The translations under genes were made by a program, and so were the position numbers. Positions 26,551 to 36,609 of a DNA stretch of 38,902 nt are shown here, piece after piece. The first letter of the stretch is position 1. Each line of letters begins with the position of its first letter. This DNA comes from Gammaproteobacteria bacterium (GTDB lineage: Bacteria; Pseudomonadota; Gammaproteobacteria; Pseudomonadales; Cellvibrionaceae). The stretch spans positions 1 to 38,902 of the forward strand of contig SYDJ01000174.1 in assembly GCA_005801205.1 (NCBI GenBank). The letters are read 5' to 3'. Under the pieces are notes generated by a model. It saw only the letters and a list, made by a program, of their open reading frames with translations. It had not been told where the DNA came from and searched no databases.

Positions 26551-27450
26551 TTAAGCAACTTCATGGCCAGTAATAGCCGCCAAAATACTAAACCATTGAA
26601 TTTTACTTAAGGTAAAAGTGGTTGCTTTAACCGCATCTGCAACGGCTTCTATCCTACCGCTTCCGGTTAGTACTAAAGGCTGTGATGGTAGATGCATAAT
26701 CCACGCATAAACCACACTTGCAAAAGGCACTCTTAAATCATCTGCAATATTGTTAATGACCGCTTTTATGCGAAGTGCTTTTTCATCTTTTGATGTGAAG
26801 AGTTGCCCACCCGCTAAAGGCGACCAAATCATTGGGGCTACCCCCACGTTTTGTAAGCCATCGAAGGTTTCATCAAACATGGGGGCGGTATGCATGGGTG
26901 AGAATTCAACTTGATTCGTCACCAGCGGAAAGCGATGATGAAGGCACTCGAATTGATGTCTGCTAAAGTTGGATACACCAAAACGGCGTACCTTACCCGC
27001 TTGTTTCAGCACAGAAAACGTATGCGCTATTTCATCAAAGCGCATTAAGGGATCAGGCCTATGAATTAGCAGCAGATCCAGATAATCCGTGCGCATATTT
27101 TTTAAGGACGTATCTACCGAAGTCAGTATATGGTCAGCGCAGGTGTCGTAATATTTCAAACTATGTTCAGGGCGATGTTCTGAAATGAGTTTAATGCCGC
27201 ATTTGCTGATAATTTCAATTTGGCTGCGCAAGGATGGCTTCAAGGCTAAGGCCTCACCAAACATGGCTTCCGCTTGATAATTTCCGTAAATATCCGCCTG
27301 ATCGAAACTGGTAACGCCCAGTTCAAGGCACTGCTCAGTAAAACCAAGGCGTTGTTGGGCGTTCATATTCCAGTCGCCAATACGCCATAAACCTGCAATT
27401 ACCCGTGAAAAATCCGGCCCTTTGAGAGTGAGTTGGCTGCGTGGGGACAT
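26551..27450 (-). CDS. aldo/keto reductase
   Basis: TSFDQADIYGNYQAEAMFGEALAL, DYLDLLLIHRPDPLM, VRRFGVSNFSRHQFECL. Confidence 0.92.
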   Translation of the reverse strand: MSPRSQLTLKGPDFSRVIAGLWRIGDWNMNAQQRLGFTEQCLELGVTSFDQADIYGNYQAEAMFGEALALKPSLRSQIEIISKCGIKLISEHRPEHSLKYYDTCADHILTSVDTSLKNMRTDYLDLLLIHRPDPLMRFDEIAHTFSVLKQAGKVRRFGVSNFSRHQFECLHHRFPLVTNQVEFSPMHTAPMFDETFDGLQNVGVAPMIWSPLAGGQLFTSKDEKALRIKAVINNIADDLRVPFASVVYAWIMHLPSQPLVLTGSGRIEAVADAVKATTFTLSKIQWFSILAAITGHEVA

Positions 27451-27878
27451 TATAGGGCGGCCTCCGCATTGGCTAAAATGGCGCTTATGCCAAGTTTCGC
27501 GAGTTCCAGATCCTCTTCGCCAGTAAGACCGCTCACGGCCACAGCACCTACAACTTGACCTTGAAATTTAACGGCTGCACCGCCTTCCCAACCTATGTAA
27601 CGTGAATCGCCAAAATTCGCTAAATCCCAGCCCTCTTTTATAGAATTGCGCCCTACATTTCCGCTCTCGCCACCGGTTCTAGCAGATGTGAAAACCTTAT
27701 TGGTGGCAACTACGACCGAGTTCATGGGGGCACCGTCCATTTTGAGGACAGCAATAAGCTCACCATGGCGATCACCAACGGCGATAGAGGCTGTTTTACC
27801 GCGCGCAATTAATTCGCTGCGAATGGTGTTTATGGCCAGCGTCGCTTCCGCGTCACCGAGTTGGATAGTCTGAATCAT
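27450..27878 (-). CDS. GlcG/HbpS family protein
   Basis: GDRHGELIAVLKMDGAPMNSVVVATNKVFTSARTG...GWEGGAAVKFQGQVVGAVAVSGLTGEEDLELAKLG; start MIQTIQLGD chosen over the ORF-track start at 27935. Confidence 0.85.
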   Translation of the reverse strand: MIQTIQLGDAEATLAINTIRSELIARGKTASIAVGDRHGELIAVLKMDGAPMNSVVVATNKVFTSARTGGESGNVGRNSIKEGWDLANFGDSRYIGWEGGAAVKFQGQVVGAVAVSGLTGEEDLELAKLGISAILANAEAAL

Positions 27879-27991
27879 GTGCTTAATCCACGCTGATGTT
27901 CTTTTCAAAATAGAACAGTGATAGTTATTCCCCATGCTTAATAAAGGGAGACAGGGGTGGGTCAGCAGTGTAATAGGAGAGTGGGTGTGAT

Positions 27992-28023
27992 CTAGTCACT
28001 TAGCGGGAAATCGTAAAGTGGGT
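27992..28023 (-). promoter_or_regulatory. bipartite motif copy D (gene-sense ACCCACTTT-N17-GACTAG), upstream of the GlcG-AKR operon
   Basis: ctagtca at 27992, aaagtggg at 28015 (23-nt spacing). Confidence 0.8.
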
Positions 28024-28049
28024 ACTAAATGCCCCTAGGGGTTTGACAC

Positions 28050-28076
28050 GGCCTGCATTTCTGCAGGCCTTTTTTT
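28050..28076 (+). terminator. plus-strand intrinsic-terminator hairpin with no upstream plus-strand gene
   Basis: ggcctgca-tttc-tgcaggcc-ttttttt; the T-run is only on the plus strand. Confidence 0.7.
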
Positions 28077-28086
28077 GGAGCGGCAA

Positions 28087-29619
28087 TTACAAATAGGCTT
28101 TCTTAAAAGCTTCTTTCGATTGTTGAATATAATTGCGCGTTTTGGTTGCGTGCATTTCCCAGGCTTTGCGGTCATCGGCATTGCTGAAGGGGTTTTGATC
28201 CGGTGCAATAGACTTATCAAACTTATCGTAGAAGGTAATCATCGCCGACGTAATTTGATTAAAACGCTCTTTATATTCTTGCAGCTCATCAATATTACTG
28301 TTCGCTTTCAACATAAATTGAACCAGTTGCGCGTTTGAGGTTGAGCGCGTTTGCACCGCCTCTGCTTGCTTCGCAAAGCCTTCGTTAATGACTTTTAACG
28401 CAGCCGTACGAACTTGGTCGTCTTTGCTCATGACGCGGTTAAAGTTTTCAGATTGCTTATCTTGGCCACCGTAAATTAAATAGTCTTTTAAGTGCTTGCT
28501 CAAATCTTTACGGAATCTATCTACGTCGGCTTGAATATCCGCCAAGTCTTTATCCAAGCCATTGGCTTTGGCTAATTCTTTTTCAATTTCGCCCAAGAAT
28601 TTTTCAGCGGTTTGATAGGTGTTTAAGCCATTCTTTTCTGCAAATTTTTGTGCATCTTTGCTAACACCAGCATTCTCGTAAGACGATTTTTCAAAGGTGG
28701 TGGCAACAATGGATTTAAAGGGCTCCGCAAACGCGGTAAAAGCACCTGCAGTTACAATATTCAACGAGGCAGTCGCAATATCCCCAAAGGGGCGAATTAA
28801 CGAATCCAAACGGGTTTTTTGAATAGGCGACGAGACTTTTTTCACATCATCAATAACACGTTTAAAGGTTACATAGCCCAGAGGGTTAGCCATTTTGCTG
28901 CGCTCTGACGTAGCGAGTACCAGCGAAATAGTGGAGTAAATGCCGTTTGAGTATTCAATGTATTGACGTTGAGTTTCAATTTGTGAAGTGTAGGTGTCAC
29001 CGAGTTTTTTTAAGGCATCGGTTTGTACTTGATAGCTTTGGTCATCGCGCAACTTGCCCATGACTTCATCGAACACTTGTTGCTGGTTTTTTTGCAGCGC
29101 GGTGCTCAAGAGAATTTTGTCCAAAGAAATATCATCAATGTTTAATGTGCCGCCAACAGACTCTATATCTAAACGAATATATTTTTTGCCCGGGTCATCC
29201 ACAGATACACGTTTGGCGTGGTAGTCAGTATTGGGGTGTGTGCCTTCCAGCATACCTACTTGCACCCAGCCAGCATCATTGCTCAAGGAGCTGTTTACCA
29301 AGACTTTAATCTTGTAGTTGGTAACAGGCGTGGAGGTGCGCAGCCAGATTTCCATAGTGCCAGATTCAGCAACCATGCTCTTGGTGCGAATGGAAGCTTC
29401 GTTTTCAACTTTAATGGAGTTAGTGCCTGAATGCGCTTGGGTGGCATCCAGTTCGGCACCGTATACCAGTGCCCATTTTTGTGGCTCGCCTTCAAAATCG
29501 CTCGCGAAATTGGTTTGCTTGTCATCGGCAAATACCGAGGCGCAAACGGACAACAACCCGAGAGAGAAGAGTGGAGCGGCTAATCTTTTGGCGTAGGTCA
29601 TGATAATCCTGTTAAACAC
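28087..29619 (-). CDS. secreted protein of unknown function: N-terminal beta-sandwich/CBM-like domain and a long helical C-terminus
   Basis: Signal peptide ending ...SVCASVFADDK; NFASDFEGEPQKWALVYGAELDATQAHSGTNSIKVENEASI...YIRLDIESVGGTLNIDDISL, then ~330 aa of predicted helix. Confidence 0.65.
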   Translation of the reverse strand: MFNRIIMTYAKRLAAPLFSLGLLSVCASVFADDKQTNFASDFEGEPQKWALVYGAELDATQAHSGTNSIKVENEASIRTKSMVAESGTMEIWLRTSTPVTNYKIKVLVNSSLSNDAGWVQVGMLEGTHPNTDYHAKRVSVDDPGKKYIRLDIESVGGTLNIDDISLDKILLSTALQKNQQQVFDEVMGKLRDDQSYQVQTDALKKLGDTYTSQIETQRQYIEYSNGIYSTISLVLATSERSKMANPLGYVTFKRVIDDVKKVSSPIQKTRLDSLIRPFGDIATASLNIVTAGAFTAFAEPFKSIVATTFEKSSYENAGVSKDAQKFAEKNGLNTYQTAEKFLGEIEKELAKANGLDKDLADIQADVDRFRKDLSKHLKDYLIYGGQDKQSENFNRVMSKDDQVRTAALKVINEGFAKQAEAVQTRSTSNAQLVQFMLKANSNIDELQEYKERFNQITSAMITFYDKFDKSIAPDQNPFSNADDRKAWEMHATKTRNYIQQSKEAFKKAYL

Positions 29620-29876
29620 ATTGAACGCAGAGAAGAATATTTCGTAAAACCGCAGCAGTGAAGCTCATTGCATGCAGAAGAGCTTCAAGCAGACTATAGG
29701 GCGATCACAATGAACGCAATCTGAACACTGCTAGGAGCGCGGGCGCCCATAATATCGCGTATCGCCTAGGCTCGCAGGTGTTTTGGGTGCTAAAACTGCC
29801 CCTAGCCCTAATAGCCTAGCTTCTCTATACTCAAACCCCTTGATTACCCCTACATTTAGTACGATTAAGGAACACC

Positions 29877-30260
29877 ATGACCAATAAAGCCATTATCCAT
29901 AGTGACAACGCCCCCGCCGCCATAGGCACCTATTCGCAAGCGGTAAAAGTGAATAACACCGTGTACTTATCCGGCCAAATCCCGCTCGATCCGGTCACTA
30001 TGCAATTAGTGGATGGCGATTTTGCAGCGCAAGCGCATCAGGTCTTTAAAAACTTACAGGCTGTATGCCAAGCTGCAGGTGGCGATTTGCGCGATATCGT
30101 GAAGTTGAATATTTATTTGACCGATTTGGCCAATTTTCCGGTAGTTAATGAAGTGATGGGACAATACTTTCACGAGCCCTACCCAGCTCGTGCTGCGATC
30201 GGTATTAATCAACTACCCCGTGCGTCACTAATTGAAGCGGATGGGGTGATGGTGATTTGA
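29877..30260 (+). CDS. RidA family enamine/imine deaminase
   Basis: [24 protein letters not shown]...[24 protein letters not shown]...[24 protein letters not shown]. Confidence 0.95.
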   Translation: MTNKAIIHSDNAPAAIGTYSQAVKVNNTVYLSGQIPLDPVTMQLVDGDFAAQAHQVFKNLQAVCQAAGGDLRDIVKLNIYLTDLANFPVVNEVMGQYFHEPYPARAAIGINQLPRASLIEADGVMVI

Positions 30261-30339
30261 CTTTCAGTGCCCAACAGGGAAACCTGTTGGGGTGCGTCCA
30301 ATAAAGATAAAAACCTAAATTTTCACAAGGAGTTTTGGA

Positions 30340-32313
30340 ATGTGTAAATACATTTGTTCACTGCTGTTTTTTTGTCTCTGTTACTCCATGCCCACGCTGG
30401 CCCTTCCCGTAGAATCATTTGCCAGTTTGCCTGATGTCTCAAAATTAGAGCTTTCTCCGAGTGGTGAGCAACTATCATCTGTCATTCGTGTGAGTGTAGA
30501 AAATACAAAAGGTACAGCTGTTCAAGTTACCCATTTAAAATCTGGGAAAAATAAATTAGTACTGTTCACCGACAATAAAAAATACGATATCGGTTGGGTA
30601 TCGTGGAAAGATGAAAAGACCTTACTCGTGGGAACCGTCTACCCCAGCAAGCGCGATACTTGGTTAGGCTTTGCGCGCATTCTGGATAAAACCCGTGAAA
30701 CGCGTTTAATGATTATCGATTTAGAAAAAGACCAAGTGCTGACTCCTTTTTCAGCAGCCTTCCTTAAAAAATACACATTCATGCCCACGTCTCAAGATGA
30801 TGTTGTCGATAGCTTACCCAATGATCCTGATCACATTTTAATGGAATTGCCCACCAATCAATCCTTAGCAATGGGAGTTCGGTCTTACATCGGAGTTTAT
30901 AAAGTTAACTTCCGCGATCAAACCATTCGTTCGTACCAGGATTCAGAAGATCATGTTTATAAATGGTGGACCGACCAACAACATCGGGTTCGCGCTGGCC
31001 TTTTCATAGACGACGAGGGAACCAGAAAAACGGTGTTAAAGAAATCACCGGAAGATAAGTGGCAGGCATTTTGGCCCTATAAAATATTTTCTGAAGAAGA
31101 GGTGATGCCGCTGGGCTTTGGGCTGGATCCCAATATTTTGTATATCCGTGCGTATCATGAAAAACGTTTGGCTATTTTCAAAATTAATCTTACGGACAAA
31201 AATATGACTCGCGAATTGGTATTTGCAGATCCGGTTTACGATGTTAATGGCGGTTTGGTTTATTCGCCTAGTACGAACGATGTGATTGGCATTACTTACT
31301 CCACTAAGGGCGGTTTTACTTTTTTTGATCCTGAATTGAAAAAATTACAAGCCAGCATCGATAAAGCAATTCCTAACAACAAAAACTTTATAACTGGCTT
31401 TTCCAAAGACATGCAGACTTTTCTGGTGTTTTCTAGCAGTGATACAGACTCTGGTACTTATTACATTGGGCACCGCAACCCTATTAAATTAAATGCAGTT
31501 GCTTACCGTTACAAGCAATTGGATGCAGCCTTAATGTCTCCCACCAAGCGTTTTGATTATAAAGCACGTGACGGCTTGGCGATTGAAGCCTATTTAACAG
31601 TACCGAAAAATTCAACAGGGAAAAAACTACCCACGATTATATTTCCTCATGGTGGGCCTATTGCTCGTGACGATGATAGTTTCGATTATTGGACTCAATA
31701 TTTGGCCGATAAAGGCTATGCTGTATTACAAATGAACTTCCGTGGCTCCGCTGGACAAGGCTTAGATTTCCGTAATGCCGGTTTAAAAAACTGGGGCATG
31801 GAAATGCAAAACGATATTGAAGATGGCGCACGAAAATTGATCGCAGATGGCATTGCAGACGAACACTCTATTGGTATTTTAGGCGCAAGTTATGGCGGTT
31901 ACGCTGCACTTATGGGAGTTGTTAAAACGCCCGATCTTTATAAGTTTGCTGTCAGTTTTGCGGGCGTAAGTAATGTGTTTGAACTGGTAAAAGATAATCG
32001 TAACAATTTTAGTTCATACAATGTCGTTGACGAGCAAATTGGCAACGATAACAAACACCTCAAAGAAATTTCACCAGTTAACTATGCCGATAAAATTAAA
32101 GTGCCTGTTCTCTTGGTGCATGGCGATGATGATCGCCAAGTGCCCGTTAAGCACAGCACACAAATGCGCGATGCTTTGCTGAAAGCAGGCAAGAATGTTA
32201 CTTATCTTGAGTTGCCAAATGAGGATCATTATTTAACGAATAATGAAAACCGTATAGCGACTTTTAAAGCGATCGACAGCTTTTTGGATAAGCACTTACC
32301 GGTTAAGAAATAA
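30340..32313 (+). CDS. secreted S9 family (prolyl oligopeptidase-type) peptidase
   Basis: Signal peptide; PTIIFPHGGPIARDD, GILGASYGGYAALMG catalytic serine, VPVLLVHGDDDRQVPV, EDHYL. Confidence 0.94.
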   Translation: MCKYICSLLFFCLCYSMPTLALPVESFASLPDVSKLELSPSGEQLSSVIRVSVENTKGTAVQVTHLKSGKNKLVLFTDNKKYDIGWVSWKDEKTLLVGTVYPSKRDTWLGFARILDKTRETRLMIIDLEKDQVLTPFSAAFLKKYTFMPTSQDDVVDSLPNDPDHILMELPTNQSLAMGVRSYIGVYKVNFRDQTIRSYQDSEDHVYKWWTDQQHRVRAGLFIDDEGTRKTVLKKSPEDKWQAFWPYKIFSEEEVMPLGFGLDPNILYIRAYHEKRLAIFKINLTDKNMTRELVFADPVYDVNGGLVYSPSTNDVIGITYSTKGGFTFFDPELKKLQASIDKAIPNNKNFITGFSKDMQTFLVFSSSDTDSGTYYIGHRNPIKLNAVAYRYKQLDAALMSPTKRFDYKARDGLAIEAYLTVPKNSTGKKLPTIIFPHGGPIARDDDSFDYWTQYLADKGYAVLQMNFRGSAGQGLDFRNAGLKNWGMEMQNDIEDGARKLIADGIADEHSIGILGASYGGYAALMGVVKTPDLYKFAVSFAGVSNVFELVKDNRNNFSSYNVVDEQIGNDNKHLKEISPVNYADKIKVPVLLVHGDDDRQVPVKHSTQMRDALLKAGKNVTYLELPNEDHYLTNNENRIATFKAIDSFLDKHLPVKK

Positions 32314-32335
32314 TTTTTAATTCGTAAAACCTGAA

Positions 32336-32368
32336 AGGCCGATAAATTTGCGTTTATCGGCCTTTTTT
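32336..32368 (+). terminator. intrinsic terminator after the S9 peptidase gene
   Basis: aggccgataaatttgcgtttatcggcctttttt. Confidence 0.85.
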
Positions 32369-32394
32369 AGAGTTAGATTAGTCAATAACGCAGT

Positions 32395-33687
32395 TTACGT
32401 CTTGCTTAAACGCGCGTAATAAAACCCATCATGCCCTTCTTCTGACGGTAGCAACTGTCTGCCGTAAGCTTGTGTAATTCCCCATTCTACGTCCAATAAA
32501 TCACAGGTAGCGTCTTTGTGGCGTTTCAAAAAGTTTTCAATGACTTGGGTGTTTTCTTTCGGCATTACCGAGCAAGTGGCGTACACCAGAATGCCGCCGG
32601 GCTTTAGCAGCGACCAAAGATTTTTGAGCAGTTTGACTTGCAGTTCGCCGAGATTGTCCAGCTCCTCGGGTGTTCGCAGCACTTTGATATCGGGGTGGCG
32701 GCGAATAATGCCGGTTGCTGAACAGGGGGCGTCCAGCAAAATTCGGTCGAAGAGTTCGCCGTCCCACCAGTCGGTTTTAGTGCCATCGCCACACATCACA
32801 TTGGCGGTTACACCTAGTCGGTTCAGGTTTTCGCGAACGCGGCCTAGGCGGCGTTCGTCGGCATCCAGCGCAGTTACTTGCAGGCTAGGCTCCACTTCTA
32901 GCATATGGCCAGTTTTTCCGCCCGGCGCGCAGCATGCGTCTAATACCCTCATTTTGGGCGATAATTGCAGCAAATCGGCGCTTAGTTGCGCGGCTTCGTC
33001 CTGAACGCTAATCCAGCCTTCACTAAACAAGGGGAGTTTTCGTGGGTCGCAGGCGTGTTCTAGGGTAATTCCATAGGGGCTAAATGGCGTTACCGTCGCG
33101 TTTATTTCCAAATCTTGTAGCAATGCCAAATACTCAGTGCGACTGATTTTCTGGGTGTTAATGCGCAGCGTAAACGGAGGATGGCTGTTGTTTGCGGCGA
33201 TGATTTGGTCAAGTTGATTTGGCCAATTTTTTCGCAATGTGGCTTCAATCCACGCAGGGTGGTTGGTTTGAAAGGAATAATTTTGCGCTAGCAGCTTATC
33301 TAATTTGCTTTTATCGCGCTGAAACTTGCGCAGCACGCCATTCACCAAACTGGTCGCCCAAGGCTTTTTCAAAAAACGCGTCACTTCTACGGTTTCGCCG
33401 AGCGCGGCATGATCTGGAATGCGAGTATGTAGCAGTTGATAGAGCCCAAGCAGCAGCAGTGCTTGAATATCGCTATCTTTAGCGCGTAGCGGTTTATCGA
33501 CTAAGCATTCTACATAGGCGCTCAGTTGCGGTTGGTAGCGACAAGTGCCGAAACATAATTCTTGTAGAAGTGAGCGATCTTGCTCGGCAACTTGAGCTTG
33601 GATTGCAGGTAGCAAGCTCGACAGCGAACCTTGCCCTTGAAGGATTTTTGCCAATACTTGCGCGGCGGCGGCGCGAACGCTGATCAC
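32395..33687 (-). CDS. rsmB: 16S rRNA (cytosine(967)-C(5))-methyltransferase
   Basis: [52 protein letters not shown]; adjacent to fmt/def. Confidence 0.95.
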   Translation of the reverse strand: MISVRAAAAQVLAKILQGQGSLSSLLPAIQAQVAEQDRSLLQELCFGTCRYQPQLSAYVECLVDKPLRAKDSDIQALLLLGLYQLLHTRIPDHAALGETVEVTRFLKKPWATSLVNGVLRKFQRDKSKLDKLLAQNYSFQTNHPAWIEATLRKNWPNQLDQIIAANNSHPPFTLRINTQKISRTEYLALLQDLEINATVTPFSPYGITLEHACDPRKLPLFSEGWISVQDEAAQLSADLLQLSPKMRVLDACCAPGGKTGHMLEVEPSLQVTALDADERRLGRVRENLNRLGVTANVMCGDGTKTDWWDGELFDRILLDAPCSATGIIRRHPDIKVLRTPEELDNLGELQVKLLKNLWSLLKPGGILVYATCSVMPKENTQVIENFLKRHKDATCDLLDVEWGITQAYGRQLLPSEEGHDGFYYARLSKT

Positions 33688-34670
33688 TGTATTTGCTCCT
33701 GCTGGGGTTGCTCAAATACATCGCCAACCTTAAATAAATCAGGGTGGCCACGCAGTATTTCGCCGACGTTAAGCGCTTTTTTGCCCGATAATTGGATGTT
33801 TTCGAGAATAAGTTGACCGTGACTGCAGGCCACCCATACACCTTGATCGTCAATGTGGGTAATGCTGCCAAGCTGTGCATAGCTGGTTTTGTCCACGGCT
33901 TTTGCCATCCACACGCGAATACGCGCATCATCGCCAGTGCCCGCTGGTTTGGTGTGTGCTACCGGAAAGGGATTGAAGGCGCGGACTTTTCGTTCGAGCT
34001 CAATAGCCGATAGCTGCCAATTCAGTGCAGCTTCTTCTTTGTGGAGTTTGGGTGCGTAGTTGCTGAGCGAATCATCTTGTTTGATAGGCTTGGTCTGGCC
34101 GGATTGGATTTGCTCCAGAGCTTCCAGCAATGCCGGTGCTCCAATCGTTAAGAGTCGATCATGCAGAATTCCGCCGGTATCAGTGGCTAAAATCGGGCAA
34201 AAGGCTTTGATGAGCATATCACCAGTATCTAGGCCGACATCCATCTGCATTAGGGTTACACCGGTTTCGCTATCGCCTGCTTCAATGGCGCGTTGAATAG
34301 GTGCTGCACCGCGCCAACGTGGCAGAATTGAGGCGTGAACATTAATACAGCCAAGGCGTGGGGCATCTAAAACGGCTTTGGGCAGAATCAAACCATAAGC
34401 AACTACTACCATTAAATCCGCGTTCAGCGCAGTCAGTTCAGCTTTGGCTTCATCGCTTTTAAAGTTGAGCGGTTGATAAACTGGAATATCGTGCGCTAAG
34501 GCCACCTCTTTTACGGGGCTCGCGGTGAGTTTTTTACCGCGCCCAGCGGGGCGATCGGGTTGCGAGTAAACCGCAATCACCTTGTGACGGCTGCCGATTA
34601 AGGCTTTTAGGTGCTCGGCGGCGAATTCTGGGGTGCCGGCGAAGATGATGTTTAAAGGGGTGTCGGACAT
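33684..34670 (-). CDS. fmt: methionyl-tRNA formyltransferase
   Basis: [53 protein letters not shown]. Confidence 0.98.
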   Translation of the reverse strand: MSDTPLNIIFAGTPEFAAEHLKALIGSRHKVIAVYSQPDRPAGRGKKLTASPVKEVALAHDIPVYQPLNFKSDEAKAELTALNADLMVVVAYGLILPKAVLDAPRLGCINVHASILPRWRGAAPIQRAIEAGDSETGVTLMQMDVGLDTGDMLIKAFCPILATDTGGILHDRLLTIGAPALLEALEQIQSGQTKPIKQDDSLSNYAPKLHKEEAALNWQLSAIELERKVRAFNPFPVAHTKPAGTGDDARIRVWMAKAVDKTSYAQLGSITHIDDQGVWVACSHGQLILENIQLSGKKALNVGEILRGHPDLFKVGDVFEQPQQEQIQ

Positions 34671-34719
34671 GAAATTTTTTGGGTATCAGTGATTAAGAGA
34701 GAGTCATTTATTTGGGAGT

Positions 34720-34782
34720 CGTCATCCCGTAGGGATCCAGTGACTTTAAAAACAAAAGACTCTGGATCCCTACGGGATGACG
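34720..34782. repeat. 21-bp perfect inverted repeat in the fmt-def intergenic region
   Basis: cgtcatcccgtagggatccag -21 nt- ctggatccctacgggatgacg. Confidence 0.9.
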
Positions 34783-34827
34783 GCTACCTTCTTAAAATTT
34801 TTATCTCGGAGATAAACAAAAAGGCGC

Positions 34828-35337
34828 TTAACGCGCCTCTTCTTTATGTTTCTTTTCGAGCTTTTTGCGAATGCGGGTGCGTTTGAATGAGGAAATATAA
34901 TCCACAAACAACTTACCATTGAGGTGATCCAGTTCGTGCTGAATACACACCGCCAAGAGACCATCAGGCTTGATGGTGAAGGATTTACCATCGCGGTCAA
35001 GCGCAGTCACGCTAATGTGCTCGGGGCGTTCCACGGTTTCATAGAATCCGGGCACCGAGAGGCAGCCCTCATCATACTCGAGCAAATCGCCGTCTAATAC
35101 GGTCACTTCGGGATTGATAAACACCATCGGCTGGGATTTATCTTCACTGACGTCTATAACAACAATGCGCTCATGCACATTAATCTGCGACGCTGCCAAG
35201 CCAACACCGGGAGCGTCATACATGGTTTCAAACATATCGTCGATCAGCTTTCTAACGCGGTCATTGACATCGGTTACTGGCTTGGCAAGGGTGCGTAAGC
35301 GGGGATCGGGGAATTCGAGTATCTCTAATATCGCCAT
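34828..35337 (-). CDS. def: peptide deformylase
   Basis: [21 protein letters not shown]...GVGLAASQI...EGCLSVPG...[12 protein letters not shown]; start corrected to the ATG at 35337. Confidence 0.97.
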   Translation of the reverse strand: MAILEILEFPDPRLRTLAKPVTDVNDRVRKLIDDMFETMYDAPGVGLAASQINVHERIVVIDVSEDKSQPMVFINPEVTVLDGDLLEYDEGCLSVPGFYETVERPEHISVTALDRDGKSFTIKPDGLLAVCIQHELDHLNGKLFVDYISSFKRTRIRKKLEKKHKEEAR

Positions 35338-35491
35338 AGTCTTGTGACAAACTTCTAGTAAAAAGATAATAAGCGCTGCTAACATGATGATCGTACAGGA
35401 AATACTCTGTATTCTGAAAGCAGCGTGGTGGATTAATAAGCTATTATAACGTCTATCTGTCTGATGGCCGAATAAAACAGGATCGGTTTCT

Positions 35492-36544
35492 ATGAAAAAA
35501 ATCATTATTGGTATTATTGCCGCTGCTTTTTTAAGCTTCAATGTGTGGGCACAGGACTCTGTGCTGAAAACCGGTCATCCGGATGAATACACCGTTAAAA
35601 AGGGCGATACCCTCTGGGATATCTCAAGTACCTTTTTAAACTCGCCTTGGAAATGGCCAGAAATTTGGCATGCGAACCCCCAAATTGAAAACCCTCACCT
35701 GATATACCCCGGCGATCTCATCAAGCTGGTTTATATCGATGGGCAGCCACGTTTAACCTCAGAGCGCACGCTTAAGTTAGCGCCTGGTTCTGGCGGTATT
35801 AATGCAACCGAGAAGCTGAGCCCACAAGTGCGGGTTGTTCCAAATGAAGCGGCAATTTCGGCGATTCCTCTGGATCGTATTGATAGCTTCTTATCGCGCA
35901 GCCGCGTACTGGATGATGAAAAAACTCTTACCAAGGCGCCTTATATTTTGGCTGGCCCGCAGCAACGCATAGTGGCGGGTGCAGGCGATGAAGCTTATGC
36001 ACGTGGTAAGTTTGGTGATTTGACGAACTTTGGTGTCTATCGCAAGGGGCAAGTATTCTTTGACCCGAAGACTAAAGAAGTCCTAGGCTTGCATGCATTA
36101 GGCATAGGCTCGGTAAGTCTTAAGTCACTGAAAGGCGATATAGCCACCGTAGACGTTGTGCGCGCGAATGAAGAGATTCGTATTGGCGATAGCCTTTTGC
36201 CCAGCGAAGACCGCTCAACCAGTTCAGTTTTCTACCCAAGCGGCCCAGATAGAGATATTCAGGGAACCATCATTGCGGTTGAAGGTGGCGTAACTCAGGT
36301 TGGTAAATACAACGTGGTGATGATTAACCGCGGTGACCGCGAAGGTCTCAAAGTGGGTAATGTACTCGCTATTTACAAAAAAGGTGAAATTGTGGCGGAT
36401 CGCGTCACAGGCGGAAAAGTGGCTTTACCGGATGAGCGTGCAGGCTTGCTAATGGTATTCCGTACCTTTAAGAAAATGAGCTTTGCATTAGTATTAGAGG
36501 CTGATCGCCCTCTACTCATTGGCGATAGCTTACAAAACCCTTAA
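35492..36544 (+). CDS. secreted LysM-domain protein
   Basis: Signal peptide; [47 protein letters not shown]. Confidence 0.93.
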   Translation: MKKIIIGIIAAAFLSFNVWAQDSVLKTGHPDEYTVKKGDTLWDISSTFLNSPWKWPEIWHANPQIENPHLIYPGDLIKLVYIDGQPRLTSERTLKLAPGSGGINATEKLSPQVRVVPNEAAISAIPLDRIDSFLSRSRVLDDEKTLTKAPYILAGPQQRIVAGAGDEAYARGKFGDLTNFGVYRKGQVFFDPKTKEVLGLHALGIGSVSLKSLKGDIATVDVVRANEEIRIGDSLLPSEDRSTSSVFYPSGPDRDIQGTIIAVEGGVTQVGKYNVVMINRGDREGLKVGNVLAIYKKGEIVADRVTGGKVALPDERAGLLMVFRTFKKMSFALVLEADRPLLIGDSLQNP

Positions 36545-36609
36545 AATAGATTTCACTAAAAACCACAGCGGCGCACGACGCGCCGCTGGTTATTTCACAA
36601 GGATGAATC

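Noticed and set aside
36566-36588. GC-rich inverted repeat cagcggcg...cgccgctg between the LysM gene and dprA
   Set aside because: Probably a weak terminator or chance palindrome; no clean T-run, so not reported as a terminator.
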